Source: Dama dama
Lineage: Eukaryota > Chordata > Mammalia > Artiodactyla > Cervidae
Direction of reading: 5' to 3'
Length of the DNA stretch: 64,000 bases
Assembly: GCF_033118175.1 (NCBI RefSeq)
Contig: NC_083711.1
Location: 40,062,001-40,126,000, forward strand
Under the pieces are notes generated by a model that was given only the letters and a program-made list of their open reading frames with translations, did not search any database and was not told where the DNA came from. A program made the position numbers and the translations under genes. Positions 11,764 through 23,175 of the stretch are shown here, in pieces (the first letter of the stretch is position 1; the number at the start of each line of letters is the position of its first letter).

Positions 11764-12282
11764 TCATCCTCTGTCGTCCCCTTCTCCTCCTGCCCCAATC
11801 CCTCCCAGCATCAGGGTCTTTTCCAATAAGTCAGCTCTTCGCATGAGGTGGCCAATGTACTGGAGTTTCAGCTTCAGCATCAGTCCTTCCAATGAACACC
11901 CAGGACTTATCTCCTTCAGGATGGACTGGTTGGATCTTCTTGCAGTCCATGGGACTCTCAAGAATCTTCTCCAACACCATAGTTCAAAACCATCAATTTT
12001 TCTGTGCTCAGCTTTCTTCACAGTCCAACTCTCACATCCATATATGACCACTGGAAAAACCATAGCCTTGACTAGACAAACCTTTGTTGACAAAGTAATG
12101 TCTCTGCTTTTTAATATGCTGTCTACGTTGGTCATAACTTTGCTTCCAAGGAGCAGGCGTCTTTTAATTTCATGGCTGCAATCACCATCTGCAGTGATTT
12201 TGGAGTCCAAAAAAATAAAGTCTGACACTGTTTCCACTGTTTCCCCATCTATTTCCCATGAAGTGATGGGACCAGATGCCAT
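11764..12282 (-). pseudogene. BovB ORF2 C-terminal region
   Basis: A 172-codon frame downstream of the RT palm. It carries the conserved BovB segment YGCESWTVKKAE and a W-rich LWCWRRFLRVPWTARR stretch. The same segment recurs in the frames near 23744-24013, 27445-27939, 29105-29680 and 41673-42083, which identifies all of them as BovB. The function of this domain in RTE elements is not established. It is out of frame with the RT part upstream. Confidence 0.88.
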
Positions 12283-12361
12283 GATCTTTGTTTTCTAAGA
12301 TCTGAATGTTGAGCTTTAAGCCAACGTTATCATTCTCCTCTTTCACTTTCATCAAGAGGCT

Positions 12362-12877
12362 TTATAGTTCCTCTTCACTTTCTGTCATAAGGGTGGTGTT
12401 ATCTGCATATCTGAGGTTATTGATATTTCTCCTGGCAATCTTGATTCCAGCTTCTGCTTCTTCCAGCCCAGCGTTTCTCATGATGTGCTCTGCATATAAG
12501 TTAAATAAGCAGGATGACAATATGCAGCCTTGACATACTCCTTTTCCTATTTGGAACCAGTCTGTTGTTCCACGTCCAGTTCTAACTGTTGCTTCCTGAT
12601 CTGCATACAGGTTTCTCAAGAGGCAGGTCAGGTGGTCTGGTATTCCCATCGCTTGAAGAATTTTCCACAGTTTATTGTGATCCACACAGTTGAAGGCTTT
12701 GGCATAGTCAATAAAGCAGAAATAGATGTTTTCCTGGAACTCTCCTGCTTTTTTGATGATCCAGCGGATGTTGGCAATTTGATCTCTGGTTCCTCTGCCT
12801 TTTCTAAAACCAGCTTGAACATCTAGAAGTTCACAGTTCATGTGTTGCTGAAGCCTGGCTTGGAGAATTTTGAGCAT
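12362..12877 (-). pseudogene. BovB reverse transcriptase segment with altered catalytic motif
   Basis: A 171-codon frame with RT landmarks AGFRKGRGTRDQIA, CFIDYAKAFNCVDH (the first catalytic Asp block) and GVCQGCILSSCLFN. The second catalytic block reads YADN instead of YADD; the changed codon is at 12398-12400. Other copies in the window (frame 24032-24289, and about 29045-29075) keep YADD. Besides the frameshifts, the loss of this Asp predicts an inactive polymerase. Confidence 0.88.
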
Positions 12878-13000
12878 TACTTTACTAGCGTGTGAGATGA
12901 GTGTAATTGTGTGGTAGTTTGAGCATTCTTTGGCATTGCCTTTCTTTGGGACTGGAATGAAAACTGAACTTTTCCAGTTCTGTGGCGACTGCTGAGTGTT

Positions 13001-13738
13001 TCAAATTTGCTGGCATATTGAGTGTAGTACTTTCACAATATCATCTTTCAGGATTTGAAATAGCTCAACTGGAATTCCATCACATCCACTAGCTTTGTTC
13101 GTAGTGATGCTTCCTAAGTCCCACTTGACTTCACATTCCAGGATGTCTGGCTCTAGGTGAGTGTGAATGATCACACCATCGTGATTATCTGGGTCATGGA
13201 GATCTTTTTTGTATAGTTCTTCTGTGTATTCTTGCCACCTCTTCTTAATATCTTCTGCTTCTGTTAGGTCCATGCCATTTCTGTCCTTTATTGAGCCCAT
13301 TTTTGCATGAAATGTTCCCTTGGTATCTCTAATTTTCCTGAAGAGATCTCTAGTCTTTCCCATTCTATTGTTTTCCTCTATTTCTTTGCATTGATCACTG
13401 AGGAAGGCTTTCTTATCTCTCCTGGCTATTCTTTGGAACTCTGCATTCAGATGGGAATATCTTTCCCTTTCTCCTTTGCTTTTCACTTCTCTTCTCTTCA
13501 CAGCTATTTGCAAGGCCTCTTCAGACAACCATTTTGACTTTTTGCATTTCTTTTCCCTGGCGATGGTCTTGATCCCTGTTTCCTGTACAACGTCATGAAC
13601 CTCCATCCATAGTTCATCAGGCACTCTGTCTATCAGATCTAGTCCCTTAAATCTATTTCTCACTTCCACTGTATAGTCATAAGGGATTTGATTTAGGTCA
13701 TACATGAATGGTCTAGTGGTTTTCCCTACTTTCTTCAA
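13001..13738 (-). pseudogene. BovB linker and start of the RT domain
   Basis: A 245-codon, lysine- and arginine-rich frame between endonuclease and RT. Its C-terminal end holds NKASGCDGIPVELFQ, the start of the RT finger region. A frame break separates it from the endonuclease frame (13862-14440) and another from the RT frame (12362-12877). Confidence 0.85.
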
Positions 13739-13861
13739 TTTAAGTCTGAATTTGGCAATAAGGAGTTCATGATCTGAGCCACAGTGAGCTCACAGGCTTG
13801 TTTTTGCTGACTGTATAGAGCTTCTCTATCTTTGGCTGCAAAGAATATAATCAATCTGATT

Positions 13862-14440
13862 TCAGTGTTGACCATCTGGTGATGTCCATATGTATAGTCT
13901 TCTCTTGTGTTGTTGGAAGAGGGTGTGTGTTATGACCAGTGCGTTCTCTTGGCAAAACTCTATTATCCTTTGCCCTGCTTCATTCCGTACTCCAAGGTCA
14001 AATTTGCCTGTTACTCCAGGTGTTTCTTGACTTCTTAATTTTGCATTCCAGTCCCCTGTATTGAAAAGAACATCTTTTTTGGGTGTTAGTTCTAAAAGGT
14101 CTTGTAGGTCTTCATAGAACCATTCAACTTCAGCTTCTTCAGAGTTACTGGTTGGGGCATAGGCTTGGATTACCATGATATTGAATGGTTTGCCTTGGAA
14201 ATGAACAGAGATCATTCTGTCATTTTTGAGATTGCATCCAAGTACTGCATTTCGGACTCTTTTGTTGACCATGATGGCTACTCCATTTCTTCTAAGGGAT
14301 TCCTGCCCACAGTAGTAGGTATAATGGTCATCTGAGTTACATTTACCCATTCCAGTCCATTGTAGTTCGCTGATTCCTAGAATGTCGACACTCACTCTTG
14401 CCATCTCCTGTTTGACCACTTCCAATTTGCCTTGATTCAT
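13862..14440 (-). pseudogene. BovB AP-like endonuclease (EEP fold)
   Basis: A 192-codon frame. RTE elements encode an apurinic-like endonuclease that nicks the target site. Visible motifs are GISELQW with the metal-binding Glu near residue 25, AYAPTSNS at 93-100, GDWNAK at 129-134 (usually GDFNA), and IWTSPDGQ at 184-191. The frame ends just after this, so the terminal part of the domain, with the active-site His, is lost by frame disruption. The first Met may lie at or near the native start. Confidence 0.88.
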
Positions 14441-15165
14441 GGACCTAGCATTCCAGGTTCCTATGCAACATTGCTCTTTACAGCATCAGACCTTGCTTCT
14501 ATCACCAGTCACACCCACAACTGGGTATTGTTTTAGCTTTGGCTCCATCCCTTCATTCTTTCTGGAGTTATTTCTTCACTGATCTCCAGTAGCATATTGG
14601 GCATCTACCGACCTGGGGAGTTTCTCTTTCAGTATCCTATCATTTTGCCTTTTCTTACTGTTCATGAGGTTCTCAAGGCAAGAATACTGAAGTGGTTTGC
14701 CTTTCCCTTCTCCAGTGGACCACATTCTGTCAGACCTCTCCACCATGACCCATCCGTCTTGGGTGGCCCCACACGGCATGGCTTAGTTTCATTGAGTTAG
14801 ACAAGGCTGTGGTCCTGGATCAGATTGGCTAGATTTCTGTGATTATGGTTTCCGTGTGTCTGCCCTCTGATGCCCTCTTGCAACACCTACCGTCTCACTT
14901 GGGTTCCTCTTACCTTGGACATGGGGTATCTCTTCACGGCTGCTCCAGCAAAGCGCAGCCGCTCCTCCTTACCTTGGACGAGGGGTATCTCCTCGTGGCC
15001 GCCCCTCCTGATCTTGAACGTGGAGTAGCTCCTCTCGGCCCCCCTCGCCTGCGCAGCCGCCGCGCCTTGATCGTGGCGTTGCTCCTCTCGGCCGCCGCCC
15101 CTGACCTCGGGCGAGGGGTAGCTCCTCACGGCCAGGCTTCTGCGCGGGCCGTCGCTGACATTAAG
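14441..15165 (-). promoter_or_regulatory. BovB 5' region with CpG-rich internal tandem units
   Basis: From about 14900 to 15150 there are about five related units of 35-60 bp. Each has a form of GAGGGGTATCTCCTC or GTGGAGTAGCTCCTC on the plus strand, followed by CGGCC-rich DNA. CpGs are dense compared with the AT-rich surroundings. In BovB this lies upstream of the endonuclease ORF, where an internal promoter would be expected. Any transcription from it would run leftward. Promoter activity is inferred, not visible. Confidence 0.65.
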
Positions 15166-16420
15166 TACTGAATTTTAATATTCTATAAAGTATTCCTTTT
15201 ATAAGTAATATATTAATGATTATCTCTTTTATATATAATTATACATATTCTAATTTTTAATAAAGTTGATACTACTGTGGTCGTGCTAAAAAAATAAAAT
15301 AACTGTATGATTCCACCAATGTGATATCTATGATAGATCGTTTAGCTATGTAGTAGGCTGAAAAACAGTATATTCTATGTATGCTTTCCACACTTTTTAA
15401 AATGAAGATTTGCTCATCACGGTCACCAACCATGAGGTTTGCAATATACTTCAAATGCTCTGTGTCCTGCACCCACACACAGTGAGGTTCTTCACCAACT
15501 TTTCTATCAGTTTACCTATCCATGATAAAAATATGCAACTGCCTTTATAATATAACTTTCTTCCACTCCTTCAAATTCATCTCTCAGAAAATTAAAAGCA
15601 TTTGAGACTTGGTGTTAAATGCTAATATTTTGTTGCCTTTATAAAACATTCTCTTTCCCATGTTAAAGCCATAACTTTTATGAAAAGTCCTCAGTGCTTG
15701 CCTATTCTAAAATGGAGAGAGAAGAAAATTCTAGATGCTGAATTTGTCTGGTGGGCTTACAATGGCCACTGAATTGATGCTAATAATGTAGCAGTACAGC
15801 ATGGTAAATCATTTAACTGAATTTATTTACTAAGTAAAATTAAGTGCACTTCCATAGTGATATAGTGATTGAATAGTTTTCCTGTTTCCTCTTATGCTCT
15901 TTCTCTTTCAAGACTGAGCAATAAGCCAGTGCCTTTTGAATAACTCTGTCTTTATTGTTGGTAAAGTATTCCTGAAATACATAGAATTTCTGGAATCCCA
16001 ACTACCCAAAGCAATTCAGTTTTGAACTTATCAGTCTAATTTTTCATCATTTTGTTTGTTTTTTGCATAACTTTGTCCTTATCTCAAAAGTAATGCATAT
16101 ACTTCCTTGGAAAAGTTAGAGGCAAAGCATAAAGAATGAGCTGTTACTATGTTAATAAAAATGAATAAAATAATCATAATCCCTTATAGAGAGAAAATAA
16201 TTGCTTAATCACCTCTATCCTGGCACTTCCTGATAATTAGCTTGGAGACTGCTGGGAAGGGAAATGTTTATTAGACTGAAAAACTGAGTTGGACAGCAAA
16301 TAATGTGTGTGGTTATTAAAAATCAAACTTTAATGCATAAAGTCCTCTTATTTACATTTTCATACTGCATTAGGCAATATCTGTAAAATTCTCCAGACAA
16401 ATTATTAGATGTAGAGCTTG

Positions 16421-16485
16421 TAATTTCTGGTAACAGGTGACTCTAGGTAGATAAATCACTACAAATTTCTTATTTCTAAATTACA
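16421..16485 (+). repeat. Copy 1 of a ~64-bp dispersed direct duplication
   Basis: Shares ACTCTAGGTAGATAAA, CACTACAAATT and CTTATTTCTAAATTACA in the same order with 17834-17897. The similarity stops sharply at both ends, and the flanks are unrelated. Confidence 0.85.
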
Positions 16486-17833
16486 CTGTATTTCATAAAA
16501 GTTAAAAGATTAACCATTTTGAAAAGAAAAATCACAAACAAATATAGACCTAGCCTAAGCAGTTGTGTTAGTACACACACACAAGAAAGTGTGATAATGT
16601 TCTTGAGTTACATTCTGGAGAAAAATACATCAAGCATGCCATGGCAGTTGACACAGGTTAAAAAGGATAAGCATAGGGCAGAAAGACAAGTGATGCTTCA
16701 ATACCTTCTCTCTTGTCTTTATTATCTGTTTCTGCTCTGATTTACACACCTGGATTAATGGAGACTAGGAGCAGATTTCCTCAGGGTATCACAAGTACTA
16801 TATTTGTTTGGGAAACAGAGAGAAGGAAGTGACTACTATGAGCATCCAAAGATAGCCTCAATATTTAAATATACATTTAAATAGTATAGCTGCACATGCA
16901 GTTGCTCAGTGAAAATTTTTGTAGGATTAGTTACAATTGTTTTTCTTCTACTTACTTTAGGATTATTTAGTCCTTCTTTTTCTAACTTTTTATGGTAGAA
17001 CCTTAGAACATTGGTTTTAGATCTTTCCTATTTACTATAAGGACTTAGACTTTAATTTCTCCCAATAATGTTTTCTCTGTAAAATTTTTGCAAGTATTTC
17101 ATTAGATTACCAGTTAAGCAGTTAGTAATTTTCTTATGTTACTGTCTTTTAACACTTCATGCTTAAACTTTTTTATGCTGGGAAAACAACTTTCAAAGAT
17201 TACATATCCCAATAATTCATTCTTCTTGCTATAATTCTAGGAAGAATCTTCTAATAAATATTCACAGGCAATTATGAACTTTATATAAAAGAACAGATAT
17301 CCCCTTAATAGAAAAAAATACATTTGTATACCCTATAGAACAATAGTTTATCATGTAAATGTTTCCCTATTGAAAGAATTATTAAACCTAATAACAATTA
17401 AATAATTATTAAATTATTAAATCAATGTTCTAAGCTTCTACCATAAGGAAAAAGGTACTCATAGCTGATAACCATATCTTCTTTAGCATAACCGAATTTC
17501 CTCAACCTATTCATTAAGATGATAGCACATTTCTAATAGCAATTCAAATTTCACTAGTTCTTACCTCCACCTAATGTTATGAGAATTTCAGCAACTTGAA
17601 AATAGGTCCTAGCACATTCCCTCCCTGAGTTCACTTATTCTGCGGTGACCAGAAAGGCTCACAGTTAATACAGAATACAGCTGTTTCCTGCTAGGTGCTT
17701 CCATCACTCTTGCAGACTGTGCAACAAACCTTCAGGGACAGCTGCTGCTCACCAGATGCCACCAGAGAACCCACAGAAGATTCTGTGTGCAGGAAGAGAA
17801 CTGCTATTCTCTCTGAGAATAGTGAGAGTTATA

Positions 17834-17897
17834 TGCTTTCTGATAACAGGGACTCTAGGTAGATAAAGCACTACAAATTGCTTATTTCTAAATTACA
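17834..17897 (+). repeat. Copy 2 of the ~64-bp direct duplication
   Basis: Partner of 16421-16485, about 1.4 kb away in the same orientation. By eye about 90% identical. No tail, terminal repeat or TSD suggests a transposon. Confidence 0.85.
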
Positions 17898-19283
17898 TAG
17901 AGAACTTGGGAGGACTCCTCTCTGGCCTGGATTTGCCACTTTGCTAAGAGGATCTCAAAACTTTGATGCTTATGCATCAAACTTTTTAGAAAGCTTTTAT
18001 TACAACTCCCCTGGACTATATAGGACTCAACTGGAGCTGAATCAGTAGACAAATCTAAATAATAAAAACTACGACATTCCCAATTTACTGTTGAGAGAGA
18101 CAGATCTTAATAATTGCTCATAATTTCCCCTACACTTTTCCAATAGCATAGGCAGATTTTATATAAATGAATATGATATGGTACATGACCTGTGCTTCTG
18201 TGTAACAGACATGGTATCTCCTGAGACTAACATAAGCAGATTTAAAAAGCAACAACAAATATGTATCATTATCCAAAAGCTCATACAAGTAGAAATTTAT
18301 GTACATTGACATATACACACATACAAAACAGATGTTCTTATGAAAAGAGAGGGTCAGTTGTCATTTGTATTCTATAATTTGAAAGATTGCTATGACTTTC
18401 ACAATTTCCCTCAAACTGATGTCTGAAGTCTGAGCATTTAGATTTATTTTACAGCTCATGTTACACTGAACATGAAATGATTAATTAGACGCACCCTGAA
18501 CTACGTGACCAGGAAGAATATTTTAAAGATTTACAGAGGAAAAGTGCTATCAGTCCTATGTTAGATCAAAGAGGGATTCTTTTGCCCTGCAAAGCTGAGT
18601 CAGAAGATGTTCTCCATGCAAGGGGGTAGAACACAGTCCTATTTAAAGACACAGTATGGGCAAAATGCAGAGGCAGTGACTAGGGATGGCCAAGGGCTTA
18701 GAGTAAGAGAAAAAAGCACACTCTCTGTTTATACATAAACAGAGATAAAAGTCAACTCCGTGAAACACGCAGCAGGCATTTTTTCAGAGTAAATTGGAAG
18801 GAACAAATGTCCTCTATATTTCCCCATATAAAACTCTGGCATTTAAGTTGAACTTTTTGAATTTTTGGACTAAATGACAATATAATGTCATTTCCTCCTG
18901 AAAATCCAATAAATCTATAGTAAAGGGATTTTAAAGACATTACCCAACAGGCATGGAAGAATAGCAAAGTATACAACAGAAGATTAATGAAAGAACAGGT
19001 GATGGATACAGAATATCAAGAAAACTAAACCTTAATTCAGCAAGTGAAGTTTGAGAAATAGGGCAGTTTATACCACAGAATGTCCAAGTGTTTTATGGAC
19101 ATATAGCACCAGATACCTCTAATAAGCAGGGTGGCAAGGAAGCAGAAATGTCAGGAGGACTGGGTTAAAGTTGTTTGAGTAGCATTTAGATCGTCATTTT
19201 ATGCTCCTGGATAAAGCCCTACCCGACCAATTACTTTACCCCTACTACTTTTTACTAGATATATATTTCCATTTAGAGAGAAA

Positions 19284-19375
19284 GAAAAGAAAGTGAAGTC
19301 GCTCAGTTGTGTCCAACTCTTTGAACCCCATGGACTGTAGCGTGCTAGGTTCCTCTGTCCATGGGATTCTCCATG
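19284..19375 (-). mobile_element. BovA-type SINE fragment
   Basis: Antisense BovA unit: GTGAAGTCGCTCAGTTGTGT, CCCCATGGACTGTAGC and GTCCATGGGATTCTCC. The tRNA-derived head is absent. Confidence 0.85.
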
Positions 19376-19724
19376 ATCTCCTTAATATTTCCATTAAGAA
19401 GGATATAATGGAGAGTCTTTCTGGTAGAATACACTAGATACAGTTGAGGATCTGGCTCTATACTGAAAATAAGGGGATTAGTGAACACATGAATTCTCAA
19501 TGGTAAATGCTGAGAACCATATATCCTTTCTACAATATAACACCCAAAAATCTGATGTCCAAACTACTAGTCTTCACACAAAATATTGGAAAATTTTTTC
19601 TCTGGGAAATCTGACAAGCCTAAGAGAAAAAGACCTGGAAATACAGACAAGGAAACTTTCCAACAAGTTTCTCACTTAAATTACCTTAGAAAAAGGTTTC
19701 TCAATAATGGCTATTATTTCCTCT

Positions 19725-19915
19725 CCCCCAAAAAAGTAACAAGGGTTCATATATTGGTAAGGATATGGAGAAATTAGAAACATTATACACCATTAGTGAG
19801 AGTAAATATGATGCAGCCATTATGAAAAATAGCGTGGAGGTTCCTCACAAAAATTAAAAATAAAATTGCACAAGATCTGGCCACCCCAATTCCATGTATC
19901 TTATAATCCAAAGAA
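19725..19915 (+). mobile_element. Older L1 fragment, end of ORF2/3' region
   Basis: AAGGATATGGAGAAATTAGA, ATGATGCAGCCATTATGAAA and GTGGAGGTTCCTCACAAAAA follow the order of the L1 ORF2 C-terminal region. Related plus-strand segments occur at 33480-33920. Diverged. Confidence 0.7.
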
Positions 19916-20084
19916 TAACATTCCATTGTAAGTAGAAGGTCCATATTTTTGTTTTTTGATTCATTAATTGGTGGAAAAAATAGAAAAATATTAACAGAGT
20001 AGTTAGATATTAAGGAATACTATCTTAACAACCCATATTAAGAAGAAAAATTTATTTATCTGATTTTATTTATTTACTTATAAA

Positions 20085-20465
20085 AAGAAAGGGCTACTCA
20101 AGAAACAGAAACCAAAACAACTAAGAATAAACATTGGTCAAGATGTTCAAGCTTGGTATTATTCATGGAAATGCAAATTAAAGCAACAAATGCACATATT
20201 TGAGTTATCAATTTAGAAAAATAAAAGTACAATTGCATTTAATGCTGACAAATGAGTGGGACAAAAATTTTCTCATGCCTTACTGGTGGGATTCCAAATT
20301 GATACAACTTTTTCAGAGAATATGCATTATCTTGAGCCCAACAACTCAGAAATGTAAACTAATGTTTAACAATAAATTTACAAAGCTGTTTCTATAAACA
20401 TTAAAGAGTAAACATCTTGAAAGCCCATCAATTAGAGAATAATTAAATAAATTACATCATTCTAT
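20085..20465 (+). mobile_element. Ancient L1 3' fragment
   Basis: GAAATGCAAATTAAAGCAAC, ACTGGTGGGATTCCAAATTG and CCCATCAATTAGAGAATAAT are degenerate versions of the L1 ORF2 end and 3' region. It may belong with 19725-19915, but the order suggests a separate or rearranged copy. Confidence 0.6.
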
Positions 20466-20989
20466 GCAACATTATAAGCTTTGGAAAAATAACTTTGGAA
20501 AAAAAGAACGTTTCCTTTGAAACAGAGGAATAGTGATTCTGGTCCATAGAGCTGACAGTCATAAAGGTGGATCTTAAACAAGGTAGTTCAAGAATAGTCT
20601 GGAACCCATACCACGTGAGGTGGAACTCCATGAGGAAGGTCAGAAACACACAAGCTTTTGACTTAACAGTGACAGTAAAGGTATCCTACAGAAACCAAGA
20701 ACGTTTCCCACAAAGCCAAATACATATTCCTTGACTGGTTGTCTAGAAGTTGAACAAGGATATGGGGAATGATAGAGCAGTTTCAAGCCCAGCTGCTGAT
20801 TCAGGCCACCGAAGAGAATCTGTAAATCAGTAGCAGTGGGTGTGAGCCACAAAATGACTGTTGCTTCTCTTTTGTCCTCCAGATTTCCAAAGAATCTTCC
20901 TTGTAACCCTCTTAAATGGAAGGGAATTCTGAGAAATGTAATTTGATTTGATTATTTTGCCACATTACAAAGCCACCACAGAAAGTATG
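20466..20989. other. Unannotated DNA
   Basis: No repeat or gene recognised. Two short minus-strand open frames (20452-20649 and 20640-20852) have no recognisable domain. Confidence 0.4.
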
Positions 20990-21190
20990 TAGTGTTAGTT
21001 AAAAGCATGAACTCGGGAGAGAAATTACCTCTTTTGAATTCCATGACCATCAGGCACTAATTACGTGAACTAAGAAAGTGACAATTTTCTCTGTCTCAAT
21101 TTTCTCAACTGAAAGATCCATATTGCTTTCCGACTTTATGGTGATTGAGCTAGTAGAATCTGTGAAGTGCTCGGAAATACAGCTGATATA
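20990..21190 (+). repeat. MIR SINE
   Basis: AAAAGCATGAACTCGGGAGA, then a CACTAATTACGTGAACTA block, CTCAATTTTCTCAACTGAAA and GAAGTGCTCGGAAATACAG keep the order of a MIR in sense orientation. Confidence 0.7.
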
Positions 21191-21198
21191 ATTGTTAC

Positions 21199-22530
21199 GT
21201 TGTCATTCAGTGGCTCGGTCACGTTCTACTCTTTGTGACCCCATGGACTGCAGCCTGCCAGGCTTCCCAGTCCTTCACCATCTGCCGGAGCTTGCTCAAA
21301 CTCATGTCCATTGAGTCAGTGATGCCATCCAACCATCTCATCTTCTGTCATGCCCTTCTCCTCTGACCTTCAGTCTTTCCCAGAATCATGGTCTTTTCTA
21401 AATAGTCAGCTCTTCACATCAGGTGGCCATAGTATTGGAGGTTCAGCATCAGTCCTTCCAATAAATATTAAGGATTGATTTCCTTTAGAACTGATTGGTT
21501 TGATCTCCTTGCAGTCCAAGAGACTGTCAAGAGTCTTCTCCAGCACCACAGTGTAAAAGCAGCAATCCTTCCAGGCTCAGCCTTCTTTATTGTCCAATTC
21601 TTGCATCCATACATGACTGCTGGAAAAACCATAGCCTTGACTAGGTGGAGGTTTGTCAGCAAAGTTATGTCTCTGCTTTTTAATACTGTCTAGGTTGGTA
21701 ATAGCTTTGTTTTCAGGGGGCAAGCATCTTTAGTTTCATGGCTGCAGTCACCATCTGCACTGATTTTGGAGACCAAGAAAATAAAATCTGTCACTGTTTC
21801 TATTGTTTCCCCGTCTATTTGCCATGAAGTAATGGGACCAAATGCCATGATCTTCGTTTTTTGAATGTTGAGTTATAAGACAACTTTTTGACTCTCCTCT
21901 ATCACTTTCATCAAGAGGCTCTTCAGTTCCTCTTTGCCATTTACCACAAGGGTGCCATTTACCTCAGATATCTTCATATCTGAGGTTATTGATATTTCTC
22001 CTGGCATCTTGATTCCAGCAGGTGCTTCATCCAGCCCAGCGTTTCTCATGATGTACTCTGCATAGAAGTTAAATAAGCAGGATGACAATATACAGCCTTG
22101 ACGTACTCCTTTCCCAATTTTGAACCAGTCTGCTGTTACATGTCCGGTTCTAACTGTTGCTTCTTGACCTGCATACAGGTTTCTCAGGAGGCAGATAAGG
22201 TTGTCTGATATTCCCATCTCTAAGAATTTTCCACAATTTGTTGTGATCCACACAGTCAAAGGCTTTAGTGTAGTCAATGAAAGAGACATAGATGTTTTTC
22301 TGGAATTCTCTTGCTTTTTTGATGAGCCAATGGATGTTGGCAATTTGATCTCTGGTTCCTCTGCCTTTTCTAAATCCAGCTTGAACATATAGAAGTTCTG
22401 GTTCACATACTGCAAAGCCTCATTTGGAGAATTTTGAGCATTACTGTGCTAGCATGTGGTGTGTGTGCAATTGTGTGGTAGTTTGAACATTTTTTGGCTT
22501 TGCCTTTCTTTGGGATGGAAATGAAAACTG
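21199..22530 (-). mobile_element. BovB LINE, 5'-truncated (~1.3 kb)
   Basis: The left end is a diverged BovB tail (GGCTCGGTCACGTTCTACTC). Coding remnants follow, including RT residues AGFRKGR and a GVRQGCILSSCLFNFYAEYI block in the 21873-22415 region. The YADD region is damaged here by deletion. Broken by frameshifts and older-looking than the 23424 copy. Confidence 0.9.
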
Positions 22531-22725
22531 ACTTTTTATTACATACTATAATTTAAAATCACTTTCAGTAAATGGCCTTTGAATACCCCTTTCAAGTTTT
22601 CTCAGAAAAAAGTCTCAATAATATGGTTTTAATTAACATGAAACTTTCTGCTTAGTTTTATTTTTCATTAGATTTTCCAATTGTTTTGCCTTTGAAAGAA
22701 GAGATGTAATATTCTAAGCAGTAGA

Positions 22726-23105
22726 CTATAAACCTATGACCCATGGACCACCTATATCACGGGGCCTATTATTTTTGGCCCACAAACTAATATGATTTTT
22801 ATGTACAGTTGCCCCTTGAACAGTACAGGCTTGAACTGCATGTGTCCACCTATGTGTGGATATTTTTAAATAATAAATACTACAGTACCATATGATCTGT
22901 AATTGGTTGAATCCATGGATGCTGAGAAATCACAGGTACAGTGGGCCAACTATAAGTTATACTTGGACTAACCCCTGAGTTGTTCAAGGGTCCACTGTAT
23001 TTGAAAAATAGTTTAAAAAAATTTTTAAAAAAATGTGACAGTAACTGAAAAGGCCATAAAGCCTAATATTTTACTCTTTACAGGAAACTTCAGTCAAGTT
23101 CTAAA
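22726..23105 (+). mobile_element. Degenerate hAT-like element, split by a Tigger
   Basis: The left piece, about 22726-22803, has CCATGGACCACCTATATC and TTTTTGGCCCACAAACTA. The right piece, about 23040-23105, has AGCCTAATATTTTACTCTTT and ACAGGAAACTT. Both resemble parts of a common mammalian hAT non-autonomous element on either side of the Tigger insertion. The assignment is tentative. Confidence 0.4.
22806..22997. mobile_element. Tigger/MER2-like non-autonomous mariner-type transposon
   Basis: A 192-bp element with terminal inverted repeats CAGTTGCCCCTTGAACA and TGTTCAAGGGTCCACTG, which pair with few mismatches. TA dinucleotides at 22804-22805 and 22998-22999 form the expected TA target duplication. 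It encodes no protein. Confidence 0.88.
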
Positions 23106-23175
23106 AACCAACATTTATGAATAGATATAGGACGTGAGCTATAAATGAATCATATATGCATTTCTAAATTATCTA

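Larger units (their letters stand above)
11623..15165 (-). mobile_element. Nearly full-length BovB (RTE) LINE
   Basis: About 3.5 kb on the minus strand, the largest BovB here. The left end is the BovB 3' tail (TTCAGTTCAGTTGCTCAGTC). The right end is a GC-rich 5' region with repeated units. The order 5'UTR, endonuclease, linker, RT and C-terminal domain matches RTE-clade elements. Frameshifts and stops split the coding region into at least four frames. The exact 5' boundary is uncertain, and I found no convincing TSD. Confidence 0.92.
15166..19283. other. Repeat-poor AT-rich block
   Basis: About 4 kb without a recognisable young repeat and without a supported gene. It contains a pair of 64-65-bp direct duplications (16421-16485 and 17834-17897) and a small hairpin, CTCTGTTTATACATAAACAG, starting at 18723. 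Diverged ancient repeats may be present but could not be named by eye. Confidence 0.5.

Noticed and set aside
11681..12298. 205-codon plus-strand open frame
   Set aside because: Shadow of the BovB coding strand, which is the minus strand here.
11623..15165. TSD for the full-length BovB (ATGTCAG at left versus CTGACAT at right)
   Set aside because: The two are inverted, not direct, and the 5' boundary is unclear, so I do not call a TSD.
14839..15171. 110-codon open frame over the BovB 5' region
   Set aside because: GC-rich antisense shadow of the repeated BovB 5' units; no domain, wrong strand for the element.
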